NCBI RefSeq assembly: GCF_011604685.1 | Contig: NZ_CP050063.1 | Span: forward strand, 8,721,001 to 8,785,000 | Reading direction: 5' to 3' | Source: Spirosoma aureum | Lineage (GTDB): Bacteria; Bacteroidota; Bacteroidia; Cytophagales; Spirosomataceae | DNA length: 64,000 bases | In this document: positions 44,093 to 53,500 of the stretch, in pieces | Numbering within the stretch: the stretch's first letter is position 1 | How the letters are laid out: each line of letters starts with the position of its first letter | Made by a program: the position numbers and the translations under genes | Notes under the pieces: model-generated | Databases searched by the model: none | What the model saw: only the letters and a program-made list of their open reading frames with translations | What the model was told of the DNA's origin: nothing

Positions 44093-44542
44093 TTATTGTA
44101 AAAGTTGCTTAACTGCTGCAGAAATAGCTTTCCCGTCGGTCTGACCAGCCAGCTCTTTGGTCGCTACTCCCATTACTTTTCCCATATCCGAAGGGGCCGA
44201 AGCGCCAATGCGCGTGATAATTGCCTGGAGCTTCTCCTTCAATTCGTCTTCCGAAAGCTGTTTCGGTAGATATTGTTCGATAATGGCGATTTCCGTCTCC
44301 TCCGTTGCCAGCAAATCTGCCCGATTCTGCTGACGGTAGATATCGGCAGAATCTTTCCGCTGCTTCACCGCTTTGGTCAGAATTCGGGTTTCTTCTTCGG
44401 GTTTAAGTTCGCCGGTGCCACCTTCTTTGGTTTCTTCAAGCAAAATCATGGACTTAATTGCACGCAAAGCCCGGAGTTTATCCTGATTTTTGGCCAGCAT
44501 AGCCTGCTTGATATCAGCGTCAATTTGTTGTTTCAGAGCCAT
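44093..44542 (-). CDS. yqeY: GatB/YqeY domain protein
   Basis: 149 residues, entirely the GatB/YqeY helical domain: ALKQQIDADIKQAMLAKNQDKLRA-type start, YRQQNRADLLATEETEI and LPKQLSEDEL, ending VKQLLQ. This domain in GatB binds tRNA during amidotransfer; the stand-alone protein has no proven role. First gene of the yqeY-cvpA-rlmN row, with a TAACTTTG promoter element at 44620-44627. Confidence 0.9.
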   Translation of the reverse strand: MALKQQIDADIKQAMLAKNQDKLRALRAIKSMILLEETKEGGTGELKPEEETRILTKAVKQRKDSADIYRQQNRADLLATEETEIAIIEQYLPKQLSEDELKEKLQAIITRIGASAPSDMGKVMGVATKELAGQTDGKAISAAVKQLLQ

Positions 44543-44619
44543 TTTGGTAATGAATAATGGATAATGTAAAGCAGAGAATGGTTGATTGATTACTCATCCA
44601 TGAACCATCATCGGTTCGG

Positions 44620-44627
44620 CAAAGTTA
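44620..44627 (-). promoter_or_regulatory. -7 promoter element (TAACTTTG) of yqeY
   Basis: Exact TAnnTTTG on the minus strand, 78 nt ahead of the start codon. No matching TTG at -33. Confidence 0.45.
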
Positions 44628-44686
44628 CAAATCTGTGAAGGCTTATTCACGTATTCGCTCATTCACCCAATCACTCATTAGCGAAA

Positions 44687-45433
44687 ATGACTCGTTTAAG
44701 CGTTAATATCAACAAAATTGCCACGATTCGAAATGCGCGGGGTGGCAACAATCCGAATCTTGTACAGGTGGCTCTTGACTGTGAGCGCTTTGGTGCTCAG
44801 GGCATTACGGTGCATCCCCGCCCCGACGAGCGCCATATCCGCTATCAGGACGTACTGGATTTGAAAGAGGTAGTTACTACTGAATTCAACATTGAAGGCA
44901 ATCCCGACGAGCGATTTATCGAGCTGGTAAAACGTGTGAAACCTGAACAGGTAACCCTCGTTCCGGATGCGCCCGATGCCATAACGTCGAATGCCGGTTG
45001 GGATACGATCCGCCATGCCGATCATCTTCGCCGGTTGGTCGACACCTTCCAATCAGATGGTATTCGCGTTTCTATTTTCGTAGATGCCGACGAGCGTATG
45101 GTCGAGGGAGCCAAGGCGGTCGGTTCCGACCGAATTGAATTATACACGGAACCCTATGCTGCCCATTATGTCGACAATCGCGACATGGCCATTGCCCCTT
45201 TTGTGAGGGCGGCCCGCAAAGCCAACGAATTGGGTATTGAACTCAACGCCGGACACGATTTGAGTCTGGAAAATCTGCGTTTCTTTGACGAACAGATACC
45301 CGGCCTCAAAGAAGTGTCTATCGGTCATGCCTTGATCTGTGATGCGCTCTACTTTGGGCTTGAGAATACGATCCAGATGTATTTACGCTGTCTATCGTCT
45401 GAAGCGCCGGGCGGCCTCGCAGGCTTACATTGA
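44687..45433 (+). CDS. pdxJ: Pyridoxine 5'-phosphate synthase
   Basis: 248 residues, TIM barrel. PdxJ condenses 3-amino-2-oxopropyl phosphate with deoxyxylulose 5-phosphate to give pyridoxine phosphate. Seen: [55 protein letters not shown] and ELNAGHDLS. All motif blocks are intact. The start ATG at 44687 follows a spacer of repeated ATTCACTC-type words. Confidence 0.96.
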   Translation: MTRLSVNINKIATIRNARGGNNPNLVQVALDCERFGAQGITVHPRPDERHIRYQDVLDLKEVVTTEFNIEGNPDERFIELVKRVKPEQVTLVPDAPDAITSNAGWDTIRHADHLRRLVDTFQSDGIRVSIFVDADERMVEGAKAVGSDRIELYTEPYAAHYVDNRDMAIAPFVRAARKANELGIELNAGHDLSLENLRFFDEQIPGLKEVSIGHALICDALYFGLENTIQMYLRCLSSEAPGGLAGLH

Positions 45434-45522
45434 TTTAACGATTCACAAGGTTTTAACGACTAGTACGAACAGTAATGAGCAAAATCCGATTAATCCCTAA
45501 ATCCGTGTAATCCTGGTCAGGA

Positions 45523-46551
45523 ATGGTTCATCAGCTATCGGTCGAAGAATTTTTAGATAAGGCGCAAACCGTTCCCGTTATCGATGTTCGGTCACCGGGC
45601 GAATACGACCATGCTCATATTCCGGGAGCGATCAGTATTCCGCTGTTCGACAATGACGAGCGGGCACAGGTTGGTACAAAATACAAGAATGCCGGTAAAG
45701 ATGCAGCCGTTCTGCTAGGTCTTGATTTAGTGGGTCCCAAGCTGGCAGGATTCGTTAAACAGTCGAAAAAGCTTAATCCGCAAACCAAAGAAGTGTTGGT
45801 CCATTGCTGGCGGGGTGGTATGCGCAGCGGCTCTTTTGCCTGGCTTCTCGACACCGCAGGACTAACTGCTTCGACGCTGGCGGGTGGCTATAAAGCCTAT
45901 CGTAACGACGTGCTGGCTGCTTTTACGGAACCCCGTCCCCTCCTCATTCTGGGCGGCAAAACAGGTAGCGGCAAAACCGAGATTCTGAAAGCACTGGCAC
46001 AAGAGGGCGAACAAATTATTGACCTCGAAGCGTTAGCGCATCACAAAGGGTCAACATACGGTGCTATCGGGCAGGCGGCTCAGCCCGCTACCGAACAATT
46101 CGAGAACGTCTTATATGAGAATTGGCGGCAACTAAATCCCAATCGGCGGATCTGGCTTGAAGACGAGAGCCGAAACATTGGTTCCTGCTTTATTCCAATG
46201 GCGCTTTGGCAGCAGATGCGATCCGCTCAGGTAGCTTTTGTCGACATGCCTAAAGAAATTCGGATTTGCCGACTGGTTTCCGAATATACGGGCATAGATC
46301 ATGGGCTACTCATTGCGGCAACGGAACGGATTCGGAAACGACTGGGTGGAAAAGTAACAAAAGAGGCACTTGATGCTCTTGCTCACCACGACTACGCCAC
46401 GGTTGCCGATCTGACGCTCGATTACTATGATAAAGCCTATCTACATGGTTTATCGCAGCGTGATTCAACAATGGTTCATTCATTGTCGGTACAAGCCGAC
46501 AATCCAGTCGAAACAGCGAAACAGCTCATTAACTGGGCCAACTCCCTATAG
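45523..46551 (+). CDS. mnmH: tRNA 2-selenouridine synthase
   Basis: 342 residues: an N-terminal rhodanese domain (about 5-130) with active-site C95 in VHCWRGGMRS, and a P-loop domain with GGKTGSGKTE (about 144-153) and LEDESRNIG. MnmH (SelU/YbbB) geranylates 2-thiouridine and exchanges sulfur for selenium at the wobble base of certain tRNAs, using selenophosphate from SelD. No selD is in this window. Same strand as pdxJ, 89 nt on; shared transcription is possible. Confidence 0.93.
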   Translation: MVHQLSVEEFLDKAQTVPVIDVRSPGEYDHAHIPGAISIPLFDNDERAQVGTKYKNAGKDAAVLLGLDLVGPKLAGFVKQSKKLNPQTKEVLVHCWRGGMRSGSFAWLLDTAGLTASTLAGGYKAYRNDVLAAFTEPRPLLILGGKTGSGKTEILKALAQEGEQIIDLEALAHHKGSTYGAIGQAAQPATEQFENVLYENWRQLNPNRRIWLEDESRNIGSCFIPMALWQQMRSAQVAFVDMPKEIRICRLVSEYTGIDHGLLIAATERIRKRLGGKVTKEALDALAHHDYATVADLTLDYYDKAYLHGLSQRDSTMVHSLSVQADNPVETAKQLINWANSL

Positions 46552-46552
46552 T

Positions 46553-47134
46553 TTATTTCTTTTTCGTTGAATTCATCCGTCGAATTACCTCCCGTTTGCT
46601 GAACGCCAGCCGCCATACCGCAAATGGGATCTCCTGTTTTCCGAAACAGGCTTTGCAGATCGGACTATCGGCAGGAAGAGCCAGGTTGTAAACAAAGAGC
46701 GTATCCGTGATTTTCTGAATGTTCGAAATAGGCGCTAATTTCTGTTTTGCATTATAGAGGTAAGCATCCAGAATGTCGCGTTCTTTCTGGCTAAATGATT
46801 TATTCTTCACATCGGCAGTTCCCAGCAGGCGAATATCAAGCGCATAACGTTCGGCAATGGCCTTCACACGGGGCAGGTTCTGCAATTGGCAGAGTTTCGC
46901 ACGATCGGCGGGATTAGTCGTTTTTGAGAGTCCGGTCGCTAATTCTTTCTCGACCACAGCACTCACCTTTCCTCCCATATTATCAATTGTTTCGATCAGA
47001 TCCGCATCGGTAATACGCTTGATTTTCGAATCCGCCATCTCCTGTTTCAATTCATTCGTATACTGTACCCGGTCGGGTCCACAGGCAAGCAAAAGGCTGA
47101 TTAGCAAGGAAAGTAGAATTACTGAGCGTTTCAT
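46553..47134 (-). CDS. Lipoprotein with DUF3365-like features but no complete heme motif
   Basis: 193 residues from ATG 47134. Lipobox with Cys at about 18 (LLLACG). The rest is soluble, with ELATGLSKTTNPADRAKLCQ and a late CKACFGK. DUF3365-type c-type cytochromes end in CxxCH; here the last position is Phe, so heme attachment is not supported and the family link is weak. Convergent with mnmH only 1 nt away. Minus-strand TATGTTTG at 47210-47217 fits its promoter. Confidence 0.6.
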   Translation of the reverse strand: MKRSVILLSLLISLLLACGPDRVQYTNELKQEMADSKIKRITDADLIETIDNMGGKVSAVVEKELATGLSKTTNPADRAKLCQLQNLPRVKAIAERYALDIRLLGTADVKNKSFSQKERDILDAYLYNAKQKLAPISNIQKITDTLFVYNLALPADSPICKACFGKQEIPFAVWRLAFSKREVIRRMNSTKKK

Positions 47135-47209
47135 AAACAGGAACTTAATACGATTACGTTTCGTCATTTATAGATAGAACGATCCCACAAAAGGCTTGGT
47201 TGCAGCCTG

Positions 47210-47217
47210 CAAACATA
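47210..47217 (-). promoter_or_regulatory. -7 promoter element (TATGTTTG) of the lipoprotein gene
   Basis: Exact TAnnTTTG on the minus strand, 76 nt before the start codon; no TTG at -33. Confidence 0.4.
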
Positions 47218-47240
47218 AAGCCTAACTGCCGGGATTTTTG

Positions 47241-47248
47241 TAATTTTG
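47241..47248 (+). promoter_or_regulatory. -7 promoter element (TAATTTTG) of prfA
   Basis: Exact TAnnTTTG preceded by a T-rich stretch; the leader to ATG 47342 would be about 87 nt. No clear -33 TTG. Confidence 0.45.
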
Positions 47249-47341
47249 TTTTTCAGGACGGTAGACAGCCGATATCAGATCAATTAGCTGTATCTTTTTG
47301 TCAAACGTCCAAGTATCCAGTATCTAACGTCTTCCCAATAT

Positions 47342-48415
47342 ATGCTTGATCAGTTAGAAGCCATTAGCGAACGCTTCGACGAAGTAGCTCAGCAAATCGT
47401 GCAGCCCGAGGCCGTTTCGGACCAGAAACGGTTCATGAAACTGAGCAAAGAATATAAAGATTTGGAAAAGATCGTTGTGCAGTATCAAGCCTACAAGCAA
47501 CTGCTCGAAGAGATCGAAAACGCCAAACAAATCATTTCTACCGAAAAAGATGAAGACTTTCGGGAAATGGCAAAAGCCGAATTAGATGAACTGCTGCCAC
47601 GCCGGGAAACGCTGGAGGAGACGCTGAAGGAAATGCTGATTCCGAAAGATCCCAACGACAGCAAAAACGTCATTCTGGAAATCCGGGGCGGCACCGGTGG
47701 CGACGAAGCGGCTATTTTTGCCGGTGACCTGTTCCGAATGTACCAGCGATTCTGCGAAAAAATGGGCTGGCGAATGTCGCTCGTCGATTATACAGAAGGC
47801 ACATCGGGGGGCTACAAAGAAATTATCACCGAAATCGAGGGAGAAGATGTATACGGCAAGCTGAAGTTTGAGTCGGGGGTTCACCGCGTACAACGCGTAC
47901 CCGCCACCGAAACTCAGGGCCGGATTCATACATCGGCGGCCAGCGTAGCCGTGCTGCCCGAAGCCGAAGAGGTTGATGTTGACTTGAACATGAACGACAT
48001 TCGGAAAGATACGTTCTGTTCATCGGGTGCGGGTGGTCAGTCAGTAAACACAACGTATTCAGCTGTTCGTCTGACTCACATTCCAACGGGGCTTGTTGTG
48101 CAGTGTCAGGATGAGCGTTCACAGTTGAAAAACTTCGATAAAGCATTGACCGTTCTACGCTCGCGGCTCTACGAAATTGAGTTGCAGAAACACAATGAAG
48201 CTATTGCATCGCAACGCAAAACAATGGTGGGTAGTGGCGACCGTTCCGACAAAATCAGAACCTATAACTACCCACAAAGCCGGGTTACTGATCACCGCAT
48301 TGGCCTGACGGTTTATAACCTTCCTGCCGTCATGGATGGCGACATTGGCGACTTTATCGAACAACTTCGCATTGCCGAAAACGCCGAGCGACTGAAAGAA
48401 GGTGCAGCCGCATAG
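47342..48415 (+). CDS. prfA: Peptide chain release factor 1
   Basis: 357 residues. RF1 reads UAA and UAG and hydrolyses peptidyl-tRNA. PAT anticodon-like motif at 187-189 marks RF1 (RF2 has SPF); GGQ at 231-233 in SSGAGGQSVN. N-terminal helical domain and the C-terminal QHNEAIASQR-like region are complete. The prmC gene that often accompanies it is not next door. A strong terminator follows. Confidence 0.97.
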   Translation: MLDQLEAISERFDEVAQQIVQPEAVSDQKRFMKLSKEYKDLEKIVVQYQAYKQLLEEIENAKQIISTEKDEDFREMAKAELDELLPRRETLEETLKEMLIPKDPNDSKNVILEIRGGTGGDEAAIFAGDLFRMYQRFCEKMGWRMSLVDYTEGTSGGYKEIITEIEGEDVYGKLKFESGVHRVQRVPATETQGRIHTSAASVAVLPEAEEVDVDLNMNDIRKDTFCSSGAGGQSVNTTYSAVRLTHIPTGLVVQCQDERSQLKNFDKALTVLRSRLYEIELQKHNEAIASQRKTMVGSGDRSDKIRTYNYPQSRVTDHRIGLTVYNLPAVMDGDIGDFIEQLRIAENAERLKEGAAA

Positions 48416-48434
48416 GTAAACTATTTCCTACCAA

Positions 48435-48474
48435 ACGCATAAAACCCGGCGAAAACCGGGTTTTATGCGTTTTT
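48435..48474 (+). terminator. Intrinsic terminator of prfA
   Basis: 15-bp perfect arms (48435-48449 with 48456-48470), 6-nt loop, TTTT tail. Confidence 0.9.
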
Positions 48475-48664
48475 GGCCTTTCTATCCTGATAATAATTGA
48501 AAAAGAATCAAGAAAAAAGCACGCATAGCTAAACCTCCAGGACGCTAGTAAGCCATAATCGCTCACATCAACATAAGTATTTTCTAATTTTTTAAGAAAA
48601 TAATCTTAAATAGGAGGTTAAGTTTTCGTTAAAAACTGCTCATGTAATAAAGGCACCTGGACTT
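48475..48664 (+). other. Leader of the ECF sigma gene, AT-rich
   Basis: Contains ATTTTCT/AGAAAAT (48579-48585 with 48595-48601) and a Shine-Dalgarno-like AGGAGG near 48613 that is about 50 nt ahead of the start and not followed by an in-frame start. No TAnnTTTG, which fits transcription by another sigma factor. Confidence 0.4.
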
Positions 48665-49264
48665 ATGAGCAGACGGCTACCTTCAGAAGAAGCACAACAA
48701 CTTTGGCAGGAATATCGGGCGGGCGATATGTACGCACTGGCCAAAATCATGCAGAGTTATTATGCTGACCTGTTCCACTGGGGAATGCGCCTGCATGGCG
48801 ATCGTGAATTTGTAAAAGACTGTATTCAGGAGCTGTTCGTCAATCTCTGGAAGATGCAGGCATCGATCAATTCGGTCGGTAATGTCCGCTCTTATCTACT
48901 CGTCGTTCTTAAAACCCGTATCCTGCGCGAACTGTCGAAAAAACAGGCGACGCACCAATCAGCACTCTCCGACGAATATTCGTTCTCGGTCGAGTTTGCG
49001 GCTGATATACGGCTCATTGAAGAAGAAAATGAAATCTACCAGATCCGAAAACTGGAGCACGTAATCAATCATTTACCAGAACGCCAGAAAGAACTCATTT
49101 ACCTGCGTTTCTATCAGAATCTCAGCTTCGAACAGATTGCGGACATCATGAATCTTGGCCGTCAATCGGTTTACAATCTGCTTCATAAATCGCTGGATAG
49201 CCTCCGGAAAAACTGGCCTGTCAACACGATTGGGCTCTTCCTTTATTTTCTGGAGAGGATCTAA
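48665..49264 (+). CDS. ECF sigma factor of the sugar-acid locus
   Basis: 199 residues of sigma-70 ECF type. Region 2 (about 25-95: ALAKIMQSYYADLFHWGMRL, DREFVKDCIQELFVNLW), linker, then region 4 (about 135-185: LERQKELIYLRFYQNLSFEQIADIM-like with helix-turn-helix GRQSVYNLLHKSLDSLR). Paired with the FecR-type anti-sigma gene 24 nt downstream and the STN-bearing SusC after it: the arrangement of transport-linked cell-surface signalling in Bacteroidota. It should activate susC and the catabolic genes. Confidence 0.93.
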   Translation: MSRRLPSEEAQQLWQEYRAGDMYALAKIMQSYYADLFHWGMRLHGDREFVKDCIQELFVNLWKMQASINSVGNVRSYLLVVLKTRILRELSKKQATHQSALSDEYSFSVEFAADIRLIEEENEIYQIRKLEHVINHLPERQKELIYLRFYQNLSFEQIADIMNLGRQSVYNLLHKSLDSLRKNWPVNTIGLFLYFLERI

Positions 49265-49288
49265 TTTTAGACTAAGCCGTAGACAGCA

Positions 49289-50419
49289 ATGAAGAATTAT
49301 GAATCATATCGGGTAGAAGACTTTATTGATGATAAAGACTTTGAAGAATGGGTTCGGGGACGCAGCAGCCGGGAAACTTTCTGGAGATCATTTCTGCAAC
49401 ATTACCCCGAAAAACGGGAGGCATTTCATCAGGCGGAGCAGTTCATTCGGGCCGCCACCGTTGCTCCCGAACGAATCAGCGAAGCCGAGATAAGGAAAGA
49501 AGTCGAGCGGTTTATTGTAGCCACAGGTTCATCAGTACCCAATCAATCGCCTTTTTTATCTGGTTTTCGGTCCGAAACATCGTTAAGGCTCCCGTATGGT
49601 TTCCGCTGGGCAGCCGGGATTGCTGCGCTCCTTTTAGCCGTGGTCGGGCTAGGCTGGTATTCTATCCACACCAACTCAACGCCGTTAATTACCAGGAAAG
49701 CCGATGGTCCCAACCATTCGCCAGACGGTTCAGCCAATCAATTTGTTGAGACGTTTAACCATACGAAGCAACTGCTTCGTGTCGTGCTTAGCGATAGTTC
49801 GGAAGTGTTACTAAGCCCCAAAAGTCGCCTTCGATACCCCTCACAGTTTGTTGGAAATGTACGGAAAGTTTATCTGGCAGGGCAAGGAAGTTTCTCTGTT
49901 AAGCGTCGAAAACAGCCTTTTATGGTCTATTCCGGCGAAACCGTCACCAAAGTGCTGGGCACTCGTTTTGTGGTAAGCGCTTTCGATCTCGACAAAAAGA
50001 TTACGGTGCAGGTACTCTCCGGGAAAGTGTCTGTGTATAAGGCCAATCCCGAACGTACTTCCTACAACAAGGAGGTTAACGGCCTGATACTGAATGCGAA
50101 TCAGGCAGCCATTTTCGAGAAAAGCGATGGTAATCTGACAAAAACCCTGGTGGCAAATCCTGCCCTTGTCCGAAAAAGCGATAAAGAAATAACTTTCGTG
50201 TACGACGATGTTGCCCTGTCAGCGATTTTACGGGAATTAGAAACCAGCTACGGTATTCCGATTCAATTCGACGAACAAAGCTTTGAGGGGTGCAAAATTA
50301 CGGCCGCTCTTTCGAGTGAGTCACTTTATGAAAAGCTGGATTTACTCTGCAAAGCCGCTTCAGCGACATACGAAATAATAGATGGGCAAATTGTGCTTAG
50401 CCGAAAAAGCTATCGATAA
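49289..50419 (+). CDS. FecR family anti-sigma factor (DUF4974)
   Basis: 376 residues. A cytoplasmic N-terminal part (1-100), one membrane segment at about 107-126, the periplasmic FecR domain (about 145-270: DSSEVLLSPKSRLRYPSQF, VLGTRFVVSAFD, VQVLSGKVSVYK) and a C-terminal STN-like DUF4974 (about 300-375: VYDDVALSAILRELETSYG). It binds the ECF factor inside and the receptor's signalling domain outside. Regulates the locus in response to substrate passage through SusC; mechanism known from the FecIRA family. Confidence 0.93.
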   Translation: MKNYESYRVEDFIDDKDFEEWVRGRSSRETFWRSFLQHYPEKREAFHQAEQFIRAATVAPERISEAEIRKEVERFIVATGSSVPNQSPFLSGFRSETSLRLPYGFRWAAGIAALLLAVVGLGWYSIHTNSTPLITRKADGPNHSPDGSANQFVETFNHTKQLLRVVLSDSSEVLLSPKSRLRYPSQFVGNVRKVYLAGQGSFSVKRRKQPFMVYSGETVTKVLGTRFVVSAFDLDKKITVQVLSGKVSVYKANPERTSYNKEVNGLILNANQAAIFEKSDGNLTKTLVANPALVRKSDKEITFVYDDVALSAILRELETSYGIPIQFDEQSFEGCKITAALSSESLYEKLDLLCKAASATYEIIDGQIVLSRKSYR

Positions 50420-50444
50420 GTGCCAGTGAATGCATAAAAACAAG

Positions 50445-50465
50445 GGCAGTGGCTAAGCCACTGCC
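50445..50465 (+). repeat. Hairpin between fecR and susC genes
   Basis: GGCAGTGGC-TAA-GCCACTGCC, a 9-bp perfect stem with a 3-nt loop, 26 nt after the fecR stop codon. No U-tract follows, so it may set differential expression or RNA stability of the susC part. Confidence 0.6.
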
Positions 50466-50555
50466 GATAGGTCTATCCATTGAGAGTCGACTCGCCAAAG
50501 TAACCGCTCAGTGGAAGAAGTTCCGAAATCCGAACCTTTAAACCTTACCAAAACT

Positions 50556-53500
50556 ATGGAAAAACACCTTTCCGGGCAACTCTGGCTAAAACTTATGCGG
50601 TTTTCTCTAACACAAAGTTTAGTTATGTTCCTTCTGGTGGGCGTATCGTATGCCCACTCGAGTAAGGCCCAGGAATACCTGAGCAAGCGATTGACTTTAC
50701 GTGCTGAAAATCAGGAGATCAAAAAGATACTGATCGATATTGAAAAAGCAACGGGTGTACAGTTTGTGTATAGCTCTCAGGTAATCGACCCTAAGCAACG
50801 AATAAGCGTTCAGGTAAATAATTCGACCCTGGAAGAGGTACTCATTAAGTACATCAAACCGCTGTCTGTCAATTATGAACTGGTAGGCCGAAAGATCGTT
50901 TTGTCAGCCAGCGCACCGGCTTCTACCGACACCGGCTTTGTTGAACCAATCGACCATCCGGAAGCCGCGCCTAAACGACCGATCACGGGCCAGGTAACGG
51001 ACGAAAAAGGAGCTGGTCTACCGGGCGTAAGTGTCATCGTGAAAGGATCGCAACGCGGTACTACCTCTAATTCAGAGGGTAACTTTCAACTGGATATTCC
51101 GGACGGAAGTGCTTCGGTTCTGGTCTTTAGCTTCGTTGGCTACGACAGCAAAGAGGTGGTGGCGGGCAATCAATCAACGTTTCGGGTCTCGCTCGCTCCG
51201 GCCAGTAAAGCACTGAACGAAGTCGTTGTAACCGCTTTGGGTATAAAAAAACAGGCCAAAAGCATCGGGTATGCCACCTCTACGGTTACCTCCGATCAGA
51301 TAACGGTTAACCGAACGGCCAATTTCATGAACGCCCTACAAGGCAAAATTCCGGGTGTCAATATAACCTCGCTAGGGTCAGGACCTGCCGGAACCAGTAA
51401 AATCCGGATTCGTGGCCAATCATCCTTCGGCGGCAATAACTCCCCCCTAATCGTTGTCAATGGCGTACCAATTGATAACACAAACTATGGTGCCCGAGGA
51501 GATGTATCTGATAAGGGAAGCAACCGGACTTCGGACAGCGGAGACGGGCTGAGCAGCATTAATCCGGACAATATTGAAACTATGACCGTTCTGAAAGGCG
51601 CAGCGGCCTCGGCCCTCTACGGCTCGCGCGCTAAAGATGGGGTGATTATGATTACGACCAAAACCAGAGGAACCGGATCGGGTATTGGCCTGGAATACAA
51701 CACCAATTTTACGACAGACACCCCACTGGACTACACCGACTACCAGTATGAATACGGTCAGGGTGAAAACGGTGTTCGTCCAACAGCTCCCTTTCCAACG
51801 TCGGGCCAATGGAGTTTTGGCGAAAAATTCCAGCCAGGCATGACCCAGATTTTATTCGATGGCGTTGAAGTACCTTATGTACCGCAACGGAATCAAATAA
51901 CGAAGTACTACCGCACCGGACAAACCTGGACAAACACCATCAGTCTTTCGTCGGGTGGCGAATTCGGGGGGTTCAACCTGTCGATTTCCAATCTGGACAA
52001 CAAAACGATTCTGCCGGGTTCGGGCTATAACCGCAAAACCGTTAATCTGGGATTTACCCAAACACTGGCGAAGAAGCTGACCATTTCGGGCAATGTGAAT
52101 TATTCCAATGAGTACCGGAAAAACCCACCGAATATTGCTGAGCAGGATTATAGCCCGGTTGTATTGTTTAGCATGGCCAACTCCATGCCGTTGGACCTGC
52201 TGGAAAAATATGCGTCTGATGCGAATGGGAATGAAGTCCTCTGGTCACGGTTCACCAACCGAACCAATCCCTATTTTGCCCTGAAACGCTTCGAGAATGT
52301 GCGCACCGATCGGGTGTTCGGGAATCTGACGGCTCGGTACAATTTTACGGACTGGCTGTTTCTACAGGCACGGGTTGGCCAGGACTATTACGCGCGTGAA
52401 CAGGATTACAACCTACCCACCGGCAGCCAGCGGCAACCTGCCGCACCGGCAGGTTTTGTCAATGGCCAATATGTGCAGGATTCACGGACGGTACGAGAGC
52501 TGAATACGGATTTCCTGTTGGGAGCCAACCATACATTTGGCGTTTTTGGCGTCAATGCAAACATTGGTGGTAACCAGATGTATCGCAGAATTAGTCGGCA
52601 CAATGTATTTGCGCAGGACTTCTACACCCGAGGACTATACACAATAGGCAATGGTCGCCAAAAAGATGCTACTTATGAATTATCAGAACGGCAGGTTAAT
52701 TCGCTCTATGGGTCGGCAGAGGTTTCATACAAGGACTTTCTGTTTATAAACGGAACCGTCCGAAACGACTGGTTTTCTACCCTATCGCCCGAGAATCGGA
52801 GTATTTTATACCCCTCTGTAACAGCCAGTTTCGTTTTTTCGCAAGCATTCGCCAGCGCCTTACCAGGGTGGCTTTCTTTTGGAAAAATCAGAGCGGCTTA
52901 TGCTGAAGTAGGTAGTGATACCGATGTACAGCCCTATGCCAATAACCTTTTCTACGGAATAAACGCCCAGCAGTTTCCATCACCGAGTGGAGCTGCCCAG
53001 CCCTTAGCCAGCATTAGCGGGTCAACGGTTCCCAACGCCAATCTGCGCCCCATGCGTGTTTCCGAAAAAGAAGTGGGACTGGAATTGAAACTATTCAACA
53101 ACAGGATAGGATTAGACCTGACCTATTACGACAAACTATCGTCGGACCAAATTCTGCGAGCCCAGACATCCGACGCGGGTGGATACCTGACGCAGTTGAT
53201 CAATGTCGGTCAAAGCCAGAATCGGGGCCTGGAAATGCTGTTGACGTTTTCACCCCTTAAGCGAGTCGACTTTAGCTGGGATGTCAACATTAACGCGGCC
53301 TATAACGTAACGAAAGTTCTCGATTTGGGCAGTAGTGTCAGCGATAATATGATCACCGTCGGAACCGGCGATTTTACCGGGGAACTGCGTCAGGTAGTTG
53401 GTCTGCCCATGGGTCAGTTGTTTGGTTTTGGCTACCTGCGAGATGCACAGGGCCGACAGGTTTTTGACGCGGGCAATGGGCGTCCGCTCCGAACTGCCAC

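Noticed and set aside
48613..48655. AGGAGG followed by ATGTAA upstream of the ECF sigma gene
   Set aside because: The only ATG after it is followed at once by a stop codon and the real start is about 50 nt away, so no gene is supported.
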